Assembly (NCBI GenBank): GCA_017889585.1
Contig: JAGFZX010000021.1
Coordinates: 1-64,000 of the forward strand
Length of the DNA: 64,000 bases
Direction: 5' to 3'
Source: Bacillota bacterium
Lineage (GTDB): Bacteria; Bacillota; Negativicutes; DSM-13327
Position 1 is the first letter of the stretch, and every line of letters begins with the position of its first letter. Of this stretch, positions 9,371-20,384 are shown piece after piece. The notes under the pieces were generated by a model that saw nothing but the letters and a program-made list of their open reading frames with translations, made no database searches and had not been told where the DNA came from. The position numbers were made by a program, and so were the translations under genes.

Positions 9371-9440
9371 TGTTAGCATTTTGATGCTAACGAAGCGACT
9401 CACGAAAAATCTTTTGCAAAAGATTTTGGTTCGCTGCTTC
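9371..9440. repeat. Two adjacent hairpins in the mntP-rpiB gap
   Basis: An 8-bp perfect stem (9372-9379 with 9384-9391) is directly followed by a larger structure. The outer arms GAAGCGA and TCGCTGCTTC flank a perfect palindrome, AAAATCTTTTG and its complement, at 9406-9427. No long T-run follows. It could attenuate transcription or be a mobile palindrome. Confidence 0.6.
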
Positions 9441-9527
9441 AAATTTATTGGATAAAAATTCTAGTTTGGGAAGGAAAAACCGATTTAATAGCGAAAAATG
9501 ACTAATTAAAGTATTTGGAGGGTAAAC

Positions 9528-9965
9528 ATGATTGTAGCAATTGGTAGTGATCATGGTGGATTTAATTTAAAAGAAGAAATTAAAAAAATGTTAACACAGC
9601 AAAATGTGGAGTTTCGCGACTTTGGGACACATTCAGCGGAAGCAATAGACTATCCGGAAATTGCCAGCAAAATAGGGCAGGCAGTGGTATCCGGGGAGTG
9701 TACCCGGGGCATTATTATTTGTGGTACAGGCATTGGTGTGAGTATTGCCGCTAATAAGATAAAGGGTATTCGTGCCGCTCTTTGCCATGATGAATTTTCA
9801 GCCCAAATGTCTCGAGAACATAATGATGCCAATATTTTAACAATGGGTGAGAGAGTGATTGGAGCAGGATTAGCCTGTATGATTGTTGCCACATGGCTAA
9901 AGACTGATTTTGCTGGCGGTCGCCACGGTCGCAGGGTAGATAAAATCTCTCAGCTTGAAGCATAA
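9528..9965 (+). CDS. rpiB: Ribose-5-phosphate isomerase B
   Basis: Interconverts ribose 5-phosphate and ribulose 5-phosphate in the pentose phosphate pathway. The 145 aa match the RpiB/LacAB fold, with the N-terminal GSDHGGFNLKEEI phosphate-binding segment and the active-site CGTGIGVSIAANK. The cysteine at about residue 65 is the conserved catalytic residue. GGAGGG precedes the ATG by about 7 bases. The stop overlaps the next start (TAATG), so the two are coupled. Confidence 0.95.
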   Translation: MIVAIGSDHGGFNLKEEIKKMLTQQNVEFRDFGTHSAEAIDYPEIASKIGQAVVSGECTRGIIICGTGIGVSIAANKIKGIRAALCHDEFSAQMSREHNDANILTMGERVIGAGLACMIVATWLKTDFAGGRHGRRVDKISQLEA

Positions 9966-10516
9966 TGATGAATACAGATCTTGACAACATCAAAAATCAA
10001 ACAACCCACATTGTAAACGAGCTACTGCAGACAGCGGAGCTTAGTTCAGGGCAGATTCTAGTAGTAGGTTGTAGCACTAGCGAAGTATTGGGTGCAAAGA
10101 TTGGTTCAGGGGGATCGAGTGCTGTGGCTAGGGTTATCTTGGACAGTTTGCGCCAGGTATGTAACCGGCAAGGTATATATCTGGCAGTGCAGTGCTGCGA
10201 ACACTTAAATCGTGCTTTGGTCATAGAACAGCAGGGTGCGATAATGTATAATTTAGATCAGGTCATGGTAGTGCCTGTGCCTAAAGCTGGTGGCGCCCTC
10301 GGGGCACAAGCTATGGCTGATTTTGAACATCCCGTGGTTGTGGAGAGTATTAAGGCTCATGCTGGTCTGGACATTGGCAGCACGCTGATTGGTATGCACC
10401 TTAAGGCTGTGGCTGTACCCATGAGGCTGGTGCAAAAAAATATTGGACAGGCATTGGTGACCGCAGCCCGTACTCGTCCTAAGCTTATTGGCGGGGCGCG
10501 GGCTGTTTATGAATGA
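9965..10516 (+). CDS. DUF436 / TIGR01440 family protein (YwlG-like)
   Basis: Conserved cytosolic protein of unknown function, 183 aa. The family signature is visible in LVVGCSTSEVLGAKIGSGGS near residue 35 and in AVQCCEHLNRALVIE in the centre, with several conserved cysteines. It overlaps rpiB by one base and is followed by glyA, the same neighbourhood as ywlG in Bacillus. A second ATG three bases later is an equally possible start. No activity can be assigned from sequence. Confidence 0.88.
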   Translation: MMNTDLDNIKNQTTHIVNELLQTAELSSGQILVVGCSTSEVLGAKIGSGGSSAVARVILDSLRQVCNRQGIYLAVQCCEHLNRALVIEQQGAIMYNLDQVMVVPVPKAGGALGAQAMADFEHPVVVESIKAHAGLDIGSTLIGMHLKAVAVPMRLVQKNIGQALVTAARTRPKLIGGARAVYE

Positions 10517-10560
10517 GGTTTTTTAAAACCTCTAAATAATATATATATGGGGGAATAGAT

Positions 10561-11796
10561 ATGAAGATACTTACAGCTTTTGATCCAGAAATTGCCCAGG
10601 CTATTGATTTGGAACTTCACAGGCAACAAAACAAGCTTGAATTAATTGCGTCTGAAAACTTTGTCAGCAAAGCAGTTATGGAGGCCCAGGGATCTGTGCT
10701 GACAAATAAATATGCTGAGGGGTACCCGGGAAAACGTTATTACGGTGGTTGTGAATATGTAGATATTGTTGAAAAGCTGGCCATCGATCGTGTGAAAGAA
10801 CTGTTTGGTGCTGAACATGCGAATGTACAGCCGCATTCAGGTGCCCAGGCTAATACGGCAGTATATTTTGCATTTTTAAAGCCGGGTGATACCATTTTAG
10901 GCATGAATTTGGCTCATGGCGGACATTTGACACATGGTAGTCCTGTTAATGTTTCAGGCAAAATTTTCAATATTGTGCCATATGGTGTAGACGAAAAAAC
11001 CCATCACATTAATTATGACGAAGTAGCTGAGCTTGCCCGGAAACATCGTCCCAAAATGATTGTGGCTGGTGCGAGTGCCTATCCTCGGATTATTGATTTT
11101 CCTCGAATGGGTGAAATCGCTCGAGAAGTTGGAGCTTTATTTATGGTTGACATGGCTCATATTGCCGGCCTGGTGGCGGCAGGTGTACATCCTACTCCTA
11201 TCGGACATGCTGATATTGTCACAACTACCACTCATAAGACCTTGCGTGGTCCTAGAGGCGGCGTGATTATGTGTCGTAGTGAACTAGCTCCCATAGTGGA
11301 TAAAGCAGTATTTCCTGGTATGCAAGGTGGTCCTCTCATGCATGTGATTGCTGCGAAGGCTGTGTCTTTCAAAGAGGCACTGACAGAGGATTTTAGATTA
11401 TATCAGCAACAAATAGTCAAAAATGCTAGCACTCTCGCTGAGCGATTGATAAAACATGGGTTTACCTTAGTTTCAGGCGGTACTGATAATCATTTAATAT
11501 TAGTGGATTTGCGTTCCCAAAATATTACAGGCAAAGATGCAGAGAAGCTGCTTGATAAAATAGGTGTTACTGTTAATAAAAATTCAATTCCGTTTGATCC
11601 TGCTAGTCCATTTGTCACGAGTGGTATTCGTATCGGTACCCCGGCTCTCACTTCTCGCGGTATGAAAGAGGCAGATATGGAGGTAGTGGGTGATATTATT
11701 GGAATGGTACTGAATAATCCTGAGGATAGTGCCGCTCAGGATCGAGCTGTCAAATTAATTGCTGAGTTATGTAAGAAACATCCTTTATATGATTGA
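10561..11796 (+). CDS. glyA: Serine hydroxymethyltransferase
   Basis: PLP enzyme converting serine and tetrahydrofolate to glycine and 5,10-methylene-tetrahydrofolate, the main one-carbon source. The 411 aa are the usual length. The PLP lysine lies in [15 protein letters not shown] near residue 226, and the N-terminal [15 protein letters not shown] and [13 protein letters not shown] are diagnostic. GGGGGAATAG precedes the ATG. It ends the ribosome/translation-related gene run and is followed by a terminator. Confidence 0.97.
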   Translation: MKILTAFDPEIAQAIDLELHRQQNKLELIASENFVSKAVMEAQGSVLTNKYAEGYPGKRYYGGCEYVDIVEKLAIDRVKELFGAEHANVQPHSGAQANTAVYFAFLKPGDTILGMNLAHGGHLTHGSPVNVSGKIFNIVPYGVDEKTHHINYDEVAELARKHRPKMIVAGASAYPRIIDFPRMGEIAREVGALFMVDMAHIAGLVAAGVHPTPIGHADIVTTTTHKTLRGPRGGVIMCRSELAPIVDKAVFPGMQGGPLMHVIAAKAVSFKEALTEDFRLYQQQIVKNASTLAERLIKHGFTLVSGGTDNHLILVDLRSQNITGKDAEKLLDKIGVTVNKNSIPFDPASPFVTSGIRIGTPALTSRGMKEADMEVVGDIIGMVLNNPEDSAAQDRAVKLIAELCKKHPLYD

Positions 11797-11843
11797 GTTT
11801 CATTACTGAAAACTATCTAATGATGTAACGCAACGTGAAATAA

Positions 11844-11876
11844 AAGAAGTATTGAATGTTCAGTACTTCTTTTTAT
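11844..11876 (+). terminator. Rho-independent terminator after glyA
   Basis: AAGAAGTA and TACTTCTT form the stem around an interrupted loop (11844-11872), followed by TTTTATTTT. Confidence 0.75.
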
Positions 11877-11910
11877 TTTATGCAAATTTCTGTAAAACAG
11901 TAAAATTACC

Positions 11911-11940
11911 TTGCAATTAGACATAAATGACTGGTATAAT
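11911..11940 (+). promoter_or_regulatory. Promoter of ilvN-ilvC
   Basis: TTGCAA, an 18-base spacer and a perfect TATAAT lie about 130 bases before ilvN. I see no T-box in the leader that follows, so ilvN-ilvC appears to be controlled differently from the leu genes. Confidence 0.6.
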
Positions 11941-12072
11941 GACCTAAAATGTTACCGCATGTAGTTGATACATAATACAATGTTCATCTATAATGGAATA
12001 AGACAATTTCATGGTTATTCTTAGGTAAAGGAAGAGGCGGATTTTTACTGGTAATTATGAGTTGGAGGTGTA

Positions 12073-12621
12073 ATGATCGTGGAGCATACATTGTCAATTT
12101 TGGTGCTCAACCATCCAGGAGTATTAGTGAGGGTAGCTGGTATGTTTGCTCGGCGTGGGTTTAACATTGAAAGTCTGGCAGTAGGGGCTACCCATGTCCG
12201 TGAATATTCGCGCATCACTGCAGTGATGAAAGGCAGTGAGGCCATGGTCACACAAGTTGCTAAACAACTTGAAAAACTGGTTGAAGTGCGCGCTGTAGAG
12301 TTTTTGCCTGGCAATGCCGCAGTCGTAAGGGATACTGCTATGATAAAAGTTAAAGCAGACAGGGGACAGCAACTTGAAGTATTGCAACTATCTGAATCAT
12401 TTGGGGCAAAGGTTGTTGATATATCAGATCAGGCCTTAATTATCGAGATTACGAGTGGTGAGAGTAATACAGAAGCGCTGATTCACGCCCTTACTCCCTA
12501 TGGGATACTGGAAATGATCCGTACTGGCGTTATTGGCTTGCAACGGGGAAGTGGTAGTATTTATCAAAATGAAAAAAGTGAGTCTGGTGAGTTGTTTGAC
12601 AACTGCCAGGTGATAATATAA
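12073..12621 (+). CDS. ilvN: Acetolactate synthase small (regulatory) subunit
   Basis: Regulatory subunit that binds valine and stimulates the catalytic subunit IlvB. The 182 aa include an N-terminal ACT domain (about residues 4-78) with LNHPGVLVRVAGMFARRGFN and a C-terminal ALS_ss_C domain. The ATG at 12073 lies only 4 bases after GGAGG. A GTG at 12079 is better spaced, so the start is uncertain by two codons. The partner ilvB is about 6 kb downstream, behind the leucine T-box unit. Confidence 0.94.
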   Translation: MIVEHTLSILVLNHPGVLVRVAGMFARRGFNIESLAVGATHVREYSRITAVMKGSEAMVTQVAKQLEKLVEVRAVEFLPGNAAVVRDTAMIKVKADRGQQLEVLQLSESFGAKVVDISDQALIIEITSGESNTEALIHALTPYGILEMIRTGVIGLQRGSGSIYQNEKSESGELFDNCQVII

Positions 12622-12644
12622 GTCGTAGTTAAATGCGGGGTTAT

Positions 12645-12660
12645 TGTCCCTTTGGGGACA
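12645..12660 (+). other. Small hairpin between ilvN and ilvC
   Basis: TGTCCC and GGGACA form a 6-bp stem with a 4-base loop, without a T-run. It may stabilise the ilvC part of a processed transcript. Confidence 0.4.
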
Positions 12661-12691
12661 GTTCTAAATAAAAAATTAAAGTGCATTATAA

Positions 12692-13699
<1,008 letters not shown>

Positions 13700-13771
13700 T
13701 CCAAACTTGCCTCTTGAAGTGTTTCTGCAAGAGAATAATGTATTTTTGTTGCAAAAAAAATATTTACAGTA

Positions 13772-13800
13772 TTGACACAAAAATGCTACTTTGTTATAAT
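13772..13800 (+). promoter_or_regulatory. Consensus sigma-A promoter of the leu operon
   Basis: Perfect TTGACA and TATAAT with a 17-base spacer. Transcription should begin near 13807, just before the T-box leader. Confidence 0.85.
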
Positions 13801-13806
13801 TAGTGT

Positions 13807-14060
13807 AATAAGACTAAAGGTAATGACTGGGATTAGTAGAAGTTGAGAAATTTTCAGAGAGCCGAAGGTTGGTGTGATTCGGTAAATTTGAAGCTTTGAA
13901 CTCACCCGTGAACCGCAGCCCGATAATGTAGGGTGAGCCGGAATTCCACCGTTAAAGGGATAGATGGTGTTTGCCATCGAAAAGTGGGTTCTTTTGAGCC
14001 AATTAGGGTGGTACCGCGAGTTTACCTCGTCTCTATTTATTTAGAGACGAGGTTTTTTGG
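13807..14060 (+). ncRNA. T-box leader, leucine (CTC) specifier, controlling leuA
   Basis: Cis-acting leader that reads uncharged tRNA-Leu and prevents termination when leucine is scarce. Visible parts: the stem I element AGAGAGCCGAAGGTTGG (from 13856), the probable specifier triplet CTC at 13901-13903 within GAACTCACCC, the conserved T-box AGGGTGGTACCGCG at 14005-14018, and a 12-bp terminator stem (14024-14035 with 14042-14053) followed by TTTTTT. A Leu codon matches the downstream leuA-leuC-leuD-leuB-ilvB unit. The specifier assignment rests on position relative to the conserved loop, not on a folded model. Confidence 0.93.
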
Positions 14061-14099
14061 CATTTAATATGATATAAAAACAAATAGGAGGTCGTTATT

Positions 14100-15683
14100 G
14101 TGAATAGGAAAATATTGGTTTTGGATACGACGTTAAGAGATGGTGAACAAGTGCCTGGCGCAAAACTTAATATATATGAAAAACTAAAAATTGCTCATCA
14201 ACTAAAGAAATTAAATGTTGATATCATTGAAGCGGGATTTTCTGCATCTTCAAAAGGTGACTTTGATGCCGTGCAGAAAATCGCCAAGGAAATTATCGAT
14301 GGCCCTATGATTACTGCACTCGCAAGGGCTGTGAAGAGTGATATTGACTCTGTGTATGAAAGTATTAAGTGTGCACAGAGGCCGCTGATTCATATTGTGC
14401 TCGGCACATCAGATGTCCATGTTGATAAGAAGTTTAATAAATCCAAGGATGCCATTTTACAAATGGGTGTCGATGCTGTAAAATACGCTAAATTACTACT
14501 CCCTGATGTTCAGTATTCTACAGAAGATGCATCGCGGTCAGAGTTCGAATATTTGTGGAAAACCATTGAACAAGTTGTAAAAGCAGGCGCTACGATAATT
14601 AATATTCCTGATACTGTTGGTTATGCCGTTCCTGAAGAATTTGGTGAATTGATAAAAAAAGTGAATTATCGTTTGAAAAATTTAAATGATAAAGTGATTT
14701 TAAGCGTGCATTGTCATAATGACATGGGCCTTGCTTCGGCCAATACACTCATTGCCGTCAAGAACGGTGCTGATAAAGTGGAGTGTACCCTAAATGGGAT
14801 TGGTGAACGTGCTGGTAATGCCGCGTTAGAAGAAGTAGCGGTAGGTATACATCTTCGTTCTGATTATTACAAAGCACATACAAATATTGTATTAAAGGAA
14901 ATTAAGAAAACATCACAGCTAGTGAGCAATTTGATGGGGTTGGATGTTCAGGTCAACAAAGCTGTTACAGGTGATAATGCCTTTGCTCATTCTTCGGGTA
15001 TTCATCAAGATGGTCTACTAAAATCTCGGGATGCCTATGAGTTTGTGCGACCAGAAGAGGTTGGTGTAGAAAATATGGAACTGGTTCTGACAGCCAGATC
15101 AGGAAGGCATGCTTTTAAAGATACCATTACAAAAATAGTCACTGGGGATATCGCTGATGATGATCTAGAAAAACTGTTTGCCAAGTTTTTAGAACTGGCT
15201 GATTTGAAGAAGGAAGTCTATACTCATGACCTTTACTATTTAGCTGATACTTACTATTCTCAGCAAGGCACGATACAGGAAGAGGTAAACAAGGTAGGCG
15301 GAAAGTTGTATGAACTTGTTACTTGTCAAGTGGTCAGTAATGATGTTTTCCCATCGGCAAGTGTAAAAATACGGTGCGGGGAAGAAATATTTGAAGAAAG
15401 TGCATCAGGGGATGGCCCTATTGATGCTCTGTATACTGCCATAAAGAATATTGTTAATCTTGATGTAGAATTGGTTGAATATAAAGTAAGTAGTATATCT
15501 AGAGGGAAAGAGGCCTTAGGGCGAGCCAATTTGCAGATGAAATATAATGATAAAATTTATTCTGCTAAGGCTGTTGAAACCGATATTATAAAGGCGAGTG
15601 CAATTGCTTTTATCAATGGCGTTAACAATATAATAATTGAGGGCATTGTTAATGAAAACAGTATTGAGGGAAAAGTAAACTAA
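14100..15683 (+). CDS. leuA: 2-isopropylmalate synthase
   Basis: Condenses acetyl-CoA with 2-oxoisovalerate, the first committed step of leucine synthesis. The 527 aa contain the TIM-barrel catalytic domain with LDTTLRDGEQVPGA at the start and the metal-binding HCHNDMGLASANT. A linker with SGIHQDGLLK leads to a C-terminal LeuA allosteric domain (about 390-515) that binds leucine. The active-site motif has V where most relatives have S (RDGEQ-V-PG). The GTG start at 14100 has AGGAGG 8 bases upstream. A citramalate synthase is less likely because of the Leu T-box and leuC-D-B downstream. Confidence 0.93.
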   Translation: MNRKILVLDTTLRDGEQVPGAKLNIYEKLKIAHQLKKLNVDIIEAGFSASSKGDFDAVQKIAKEIIDGPMITALARAVKSDIDSVYESIKCAQRPLIHIVLGTSDVHVDKKFNKSKDAILQMGVDAVKYAKLLLPDVQYSTEDASRSEFEYLWKTIEQVVKAGATIINIPDTVGYAVPEEFGELIKKVNYRLKNLNDKVILSVHCHNDMGLASANTLIAVKNGADKVECTLNGIGERAGNAALEEVAVGIHLRSDYYKAHTNIVLKEIKKTSQLVSNLMGLDVQVNKAVTGDNAFAHSSGIHQDGLLKSRDAYEFVRPEEVGVENMELVLTARSGRHAFKDTITKIVTGDIADDDLEKLFAKFLELADLKKEVYTHDLYYLADTYYSQQGTIQEEVNKVGGKLYELVTCQVVSNDVFPSASVKIRCGEEIFEESASGDGPIDALYTAIKNIVNLDVELVEYKVSSISRGKEALGRANLQMKYNDKIYSAKAVETDIIKASAIAFINGVNNIIIEGIVNENSIEGKVN

Positions 15684-15812
15684 AAAAGGCAAGTGAAGTG
15701 GCGGAAAAAAACCGTAACTTTTGTGGAGTGTTCTTAAATTATAAATTATATAATTAACCCTTGACTGTGTGTGATTTATCACAGGTACAGCAGGTTACAG
15801 GAGGAAAAAATT

Positions 15813-17075
15813 ATGGGTATGACTATGACAGAAAAGATTTTTGCCCGCCATGCTGGTCTCGACCATGTTGAACCAGGACAGCTCATTAAATGCCAGGTCG
15901 ATGTAGTGCTAGGGAATGACATTACAGCCCCGCCGGCTATTAAAGAGTTTGATCGTATTGGTAAGCCTGTATTTGATAAGGATAAGATTGTATTGGTTCC
16001 TGACCATTTCGCGCCAAATAAAGATATTAAATCTGCTGAGCAGAGTAAAATAATGCGTGATTTTGCGAGAAAACACAAGATAACTCATTATTTTGAAGTA
16101 GGGCGTATGGGCATTGAACATGTATTATTACCTGAAGCTGGGCTAGTGGCTCCAGGGGAAGTGATTATTGGCGCAGATTCCCATACTTGTACTTATGGCG
16201 CTTTGGGGGCATTTGCGACTGGTGTTGGCTCTACTGATATGGGCGCAACCATGGCAACAGGTGAAACTTGGTTTAAAGTACCGTCAAGTATTAAAGTAGA
16301 ACTGACGGGTATAATGCCAGAGTGGGTATGTGGTAAAGATCTTATTTTGACGCTGATTGGTATGATTGGTGTGGATGGTGCTCGCTATCAATCATTAGAA
16401 TTTACCGGTGATGGCATAGCAAGTTTGTCTATGACAGATCGTCTGACAATATCCAATATGGCCATTGAAGCAGGAGCTAAAAATGGCATTTTTCCAGTAG
16501 ACGCCATTACCATGGAATATGTGACAGGTCGAGTAACAAAGACCTATGAAGTCGTGCAGGCTGATGAGGATGCTGTATATGAAAGAGTCATTACAATCGA
16601 TTTAGGAGCACTATCGCCAGTTGTAGCTATGCCCCATTTACCGGAAAATGTGCGGCCCATCAATGAGGTACCTGAGATTAAAATTGATCAGGTAGTCATT
16701 GGCTCTTGTACAAATGGTCGTATTGAAGATTTGGCTCAGGCAGCAGCTATATTGGCAGATCATGCAGTTCATGAAGATATTCGCCTCATTATTATTCCTG
16801 GTAGCCAGGCAGTTTATCTTGAAGCCATGAAATTAGGTTATATTGAAACTTTTATTAAAGCTGGTGGTGTTGTGAGTACGCCAACCTGTGGTCCGTGTCT
16901 AGGCGGCTATATGGGCATATTGGCTGCAGGTGAACGGGCAGTAGCAACCACCAATCGAAATTTCCGTGGTCGTATGGGCCATGTGGATAGTGAAGTCTAT
17001 TTATCAGGTCCAGCCGTGGCTGCGGCTAGTGCTGTGACTGGGCGTATTAGTGCACCATGGGAGGTAGTGAAATGA
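15813..17075 (+). CDS. leuC: 3-isopropylmalate dehydratase large subunit
   Basis: Isomerises 2- to 3-isopropylmalate together with LeuD, using a [4Fe-4S] cluster. The 420 aa place it in the shorter, archaeal-like LeuC group. The cluster cysteines are visible in VIGSCTNGR and in [10 protein letters not shown] near the C-terminus. The ATG at 15813 is chosen because AGGAGG lies 8 bases before it; an upstream in-frame GTG at 15771 has no such site. It overlaps leuD by ATGA. Confidence 0.95.
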   Translation: MGMTMTEKIFARHAGLDHVEPGQLIKCQVDVVLGNDITAPPAIKEFDRIGKPVFDKDKIVLVPDHFAPNKDIKSAEQSKIMRDFARKHKITHYFEVGRMGIEHVLLPEAGLVAPGEVIIGADSHTCTYGALGAFATGVGSTDMGATMATGETWFKVPSSIKVELTGIMPEWVCGKDLILTLIGMIGVDGARYQSLEFTGDGIASLSMTDRLTISNMAIEAGAKNGIFPVDAITMEYVTGRVTKTYEVVQADEDAVYERVITIDLGALSPVVAMPHLPENVRPINEVPEIKIDQVVIGSCTNGRIEDLAQAAAILADHAVHEDIRLIIIPGSQAVYLEAMKLGYIETFIKAGGVVSTPTCGPCLGGYMGILAAGERAVATTNRNFRGRMGHVDSEVYLSGPAVAAASAVTGRISAPWEVVK

Positions 17076-17563
17076 TTTGTCAAGGTAGAGTATGGCGTTA
17101 TGGCGATAATGTAGATACAGATGTAATCATTCCAGCACGGTATTTGAATACTGCAGATCCTAAAGAATTAGCCTTGCATTGTATGGAAGACATTGATACA
17201 AGTTTTGCTGCTAATGTAGAAGTTGGTGATATTGTGGTGGCTGACAAGAATTTTGGCTGTGGATCTTCTCGGGAACATGCCCCAGTAGCGCTCAAAGCCA
17301 GTGGTATTACTTGTGTTGTGGCTGGCAGTTTTGCCCGTATTTTTTATCGCAACGCCATTAACATTGGATTGCCTCTTGTGGAATTAGGTGATGATGTTAA
17401 AAAAATTAAGGCTGGTCATATAATTCGCATTGATTTGGCCCAAGGAATACTTGAGAACACTTCTACAGGAGAGATATTTAAAGTGCAACCACTTCCAGGG
17501 TTTATCCGTGAAATTGCTCAGGTTGGTGGCTTAATTAATTACGTCAAAGGGGAAAAGGCATGA
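17072..17563 (+). CDS. leuD: 3-isopropylmalate dehydratase small subunit
   Basis: Swivelling small subunit that completes the LeuCD active site. The 163 aa carry [15 protein letters not shown] near the N-terminus and the [11 protein letters not shown] substrate-recognition loop. The start at 17072 overlaps the leuC stop (ATGA) and has GGAGGTAG upstream; an in-frame ATG at 17057 is less likely. The stop overlaps leuB in the same way, so leuC-D-B is tightly coupled. Confidence 0.95.
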   Translation: MICQGRVWRYGDNVDTDVIIPARYLNTADPKELALHCMEDIDTSFAANVEVGDIVVADKNFGCGSSREHAPVALKASGITCVVAGSFARIFYRNAINIGLPLVELGDDVKKIKAGHIIRIDLAQGILENTSTGEIFKVQPLPGFIREIAQVGGLINYVKGEKA

Positions 17564-18633
17564 GAAAAAAACACATTGTAGTCATTCCTGGTGACGGTAT
17601 TGGCGAAGAAATCACATCAGCTGCTGTACGGATACTAGATAAAGTAGCAAATAAAAGTGGTTTAACCTTAACATATGAAAAACATTTGGCTGGTGGCGCA
17701 TCCATTGATCAATATGGAGTTCCTCTTACAGATAGTGTTGTCCAAGCTGCGAAGCGCGCTGACGCTGTACTCCTTGGTGCTGTAGGTGGCCCTAAATGGG
17801 ATCATGTACCACCTGAAATTAGGGCGGAAAAAGCTATTTTAGGATTACGCAAAGAATTGGGCTTGTATGCTAATTTGCGGCCGATCCGGGTTTCACCAGC
17901 TTTGGTGGAATTTTCCCCATTGAAAGCTGAAGCCGTTTCAGGTATCGATATTTTACTGGTGCGTGAACTGAGTAGTGGTATTTATTATGGGGAAAAATGT
18001 GAATCAAGAGTAGTTGGTGGCATCGAACAGGCCTCAGATGTTGAAATATACACTGTACCTGAAGTCAATCGTATTATGCATTTAGCATGTAAGGCCGCGA
18101 GATTACGAAGCAAACAGGTTGTATCTGTGGATAAAGCCAATGTGCTGGCTACCTCTAGATTATGGAGGAGGACAGCGAACCGAGTGGCGAGTGAGTATGC
18201 TGATATTGCCTTAAGTCATATGTATGTTGATAACTGCGCCATGCAGCTCGTGTTAGCGCCCAAGAGTTTTGATGTAATCGTAACGAATAATTTATTTGGT
18301 GATATTTTAAGCGATGAGGCAGCTGTATTAACTGGATCGATTGGTATGCTGCCTTCAGCAAGTCTAGGCGACGGTACTGGACTCTATGAACCCATACATG
18401 GATCAGCCCCCGATATTGCAGGCCTGGGTCTCGCAAATCCAATAGGTACTATTTTATCGGCAGCCATGCTGCTTAGACATTCCTTGGGAGAAAATGCTGG
18501 CGCTGAGAAAATTGAACAAGCGGTAGATAAGGTGCTTGCTGCAGGCTATCGTACTGCTGATTTATATAAGCCGGGTTCGACCAAAGTAACCACTGATGAA
18601 ATGGCTGGGCTCATTGAAGCACAATTAAGTTAA
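17560..18633 (+). CDS. leuB: 3-isopropylmalate dehydrogenase
   Basis: NAD-dependent oxidative decarboxylation of 3-isopropylmalate to 2-oxoisocaproate precursor, the third leucine-specific step. The 357 aa are the usual length. Diagnostic segments are PGDGIGEEI at the start, LGAVGGPKWD, the Mg2+-binding DILSDEAAVLTGSIGMLPSA and GLYEPIHGSAPDIAG. It starts inside the leuD stop (ATGA). Confidence 0.96.
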   Translation: MRKKHIVVIPGDGIGEEITSAAVRILDKVANKSGLTLTYEKHLAGGASIDQYGVPLTDSVVQAAKRADAVLLGAVGGPKWDHVPPEIRAEKAILGLRKELGLYANLRPIRVSPALVEFSPLKAEAVSGIDILLVRELSSGIYYGEKCESRVVGGIEQASDVEIYTVPEVNRIMHLACKAARLRSKQVVSVDKANVLATSRLWRRTANRVASEYADIALSHMYVDNCAMQLVLAPKSFDVIVTNNLFGDILSDEAAVLTGSIGMLPSASLGDGTGLYEPIHGSAPDIAGLGLANPIGTILSAAMLLRHSLGENAGAEKIEQAVDKVLAAGYRTADLYKPGSTKVTTDEMAGLIEAQLS

Positions 18634-18661
18634 CATTATAGGGACAGGGGAGGTGTTTACT

Positions 18662-20329
18662 ATGAAAATATCTGGTGCAAATGCCATTGTAGAATGTTTA
18701 CTGGAACAGGGGGTAGATACTGTTTTTGGCTATCCAGGTGGACGTATTCTGCCGTTATATGATGCGCTATATAATGGGGCTATCCGCCATATCAGAACAT
18801 CCCATGAACAAGGGGCCATACATGCTGCTGATGGCTATGCGCGTGCCAGCGGACGAGTCGGTGTCTGTATTGCGACAAGTGGACCAGGGGCGACTAACTT
18901 GGTGACTGGGCTGGCTAATGCCTATTTGGATTCCGTGCCTGTAGTGGTTATTACTGGGCAGGTTTCGACAAATCTGATTGGTGCAGATGCTTTTCAGGAA
19001 GTTGACATTTATGGTATAACTATGCCGATTACTAAACATAACTTTCTGGTAAAAGATGCTGACGCTTTGCCGGGAATTATACGGTCTGCATTTTCCATTG
19101 CCTGTTCCGGAAGGCCTGGACCGGTGTTGATTGATATACCAAGTGATATTCAGACAAGTATGATTGAGTTTTGCTCTCAGGATAAGAATATTGCACCATC
19201 TCCCCAACTGCAGCTATCAGAGTATGGTAGTGCCTTAGTTAACAAGGCGGTAGCGGATATTGGTTCAGCCAAACAACCAGTGATGATTGTTGGTGGCGGT
19301 GCGATTTCCGAGGGGATTCCGGAGCAAGTGATTGGCCTGGCAGAAAAATTGGATATTCCCGTGGTTAGTACTTTGATGGGACTGGGGGTTTTTCCCACCG
19401 ATCATCCACAATTCTTAGGAATGACAGGTATGCATGGTAGCAAGGTGGCCAATCATGCTATACATGGTGCTGATGTTGTGATTGCCATTGGTAGTCGCTT
19501 TAGTGATCGGGTCACTAATAACACCGTAATCTATGCTGAAGGCAAAAGGGTTATTCACATTGATGTGGATCCTGCTGAGCTTGATAAGAATATTCCATCT
19601 CATATTGGTTTGTCTGGTAATTTAGAGCAGTTATTGCCGATTTTGAATGAACGTATTCAGGATGCTGCTCAGACTCAGTGGTGGAAGGTTATTAAACAAT
19701 GGCAAGAAAAATTTAAAGAAGATCATCGGACGGAAGTATTGACAGCGCCATGGATGCTCAGGAGATTGTCTGAGGCGGCGGCTGGTCAACCCTATATTTT
19801 TACTACTGACGTGGGACAGCATCAAATGTGGGCTGCCCAGAATTTAAATCTTAGGGAGCCGCGCTCCTGGATTACTTCTGGGGGATTGGGTACTATGGGA
19901 TTTGGACTGCCGGCGGCAATTGGCGCACAGGTAGCTGAACCTGAAAAAAGAACGATTTGTATTGTTGGCGATGCTGGAATTAAGATGACGGGCTGCGAAT
20001 TATTTACTGTGGCTAGTGAAAATTTGCCTCTTATTACAATTATCGTTGACAATAGTTGTCTGGGAATGGTTCGTCAATTGCAACACTTATTCTGGAATCA
20101 ACACTATAGTGCCACTCTAGCGCCAGCAGAAGTAAATTTTGTCTATTTTGCCAAGGCCTTCGGCATTGAAGGTCATCTAGCGACGACGCAGGAAGAATTC
20201 AACCAAGTTTTGTCGGTGGCTCTTGCTAGCGATAAAGCAAGCGTTATTGTGGTTAAGATTCCTCAGGAAGATTTGGTAGCGCCAATGCTGATGCCTAATG
20301 GTCCCTTGAATACTTTTGTAGATATTTAA
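18662..20329 (+). CDS. ilvB: Acetolactate synthase large (catalytic) subunit
   Basis: Thiamine diphosphate enzyme that forms acetolactate from pyruvate. The 555 aa show the N-terminal ThDP-pyrimidine domain with FGYPGGRILPLYDAL and the activating glutamate in SHEQGAIHAADGYAR. A central domain follows, then a C-terminal ThDP-binding motif that begins GDAGIKM and ends with NNS-like DNS. The first bases of that motif are GDA rather than the common GDG. The ATG at 18662 has GGGGAGG 8 bases upstream. It is the last gene of the T-box-controlled unit, apart from its regulatory subunit. Confidence 0.95.
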   Translation: MKISGANAIVECLLEQGVDTVFGYPGGRILPLYDALYNGAIRHIRTSHEQGAIHAADGYARASGRVGVCIATSGPGATNLVTGLANAYLDSVPVVVITGQVSTNLIGADAFQEVDIYGITMPITKHNFLVKDADALPGIIRSAFSIACSGRPGPVLIDIPSDIQTSMIEFCSQDKNIAPSPQLQLSEYGSALVNKAVADIGSAKQPVMIVGGGAISEGIPEQVIGLAEKLDIPVVSTLMGLGVFPTDHPQFLGMTGMHGSKVANHAIHGADVVIAIGSRFSDRVTNNTVIYAEGKRVIHIDVDPAELDKNIPSHIGLSGNLEQLLPILNERIQDAAQTQWWKVIKQWQEKFKEDHRTEVLTAPWMLRRLSEAAAGQPYIFTTDVGQHQMWAAQNLNLREPRSWITSGGLGTMGFGLPAAIGAQVAEPEKRTICIVGDAGIKMTGCELFTVASENLPLITIIVDNSCLGMVRQLQHLFWNQHYSATLAPAEVNFVYFAKAFGIEGHLATTQEEFNQVLSVALASDKASVIVVKIPQEDLVAPMLMPNGPLNTFVDI

Positions 20330-20337
20330 ATGAACGA

Positions 20338-20370
20338 AGAAAGGCCTGACATTTGTCAGGCCTTTCTTTA
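20338..20370. terminator. Bidirectional terminator between ilvB and the aminotransferase gene
   Basis: An 11-14 bp stem centred on GGCCTGAC-ATTT-GTCAGGCC with A-rich and T-rich flanks. It can serve both converging transcription units. Confidence 0.85.
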
Positions 20371-20384
20371 ACGTGTTTTTCTCA

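Larger units (their letters stand above)
13700..14099 (+). other. Non-coding stretch holding the leu promoter and T-box
   Basis: No coding sequence. From left to right it holds a weak CTCTTG/CAAGAG hairpin after ilvC (13711-13733), a strong promoter, the T-box leader and the leuA ribosome site, each listed separately where strong enough. Confidence 0.8.

Noticed and set aside
11880-12072. Leu/Val attenuator peptide before ilvN
   Set aside because: No short frame with clustered branched-chain codons and no terminator/antiterminator pair was found.
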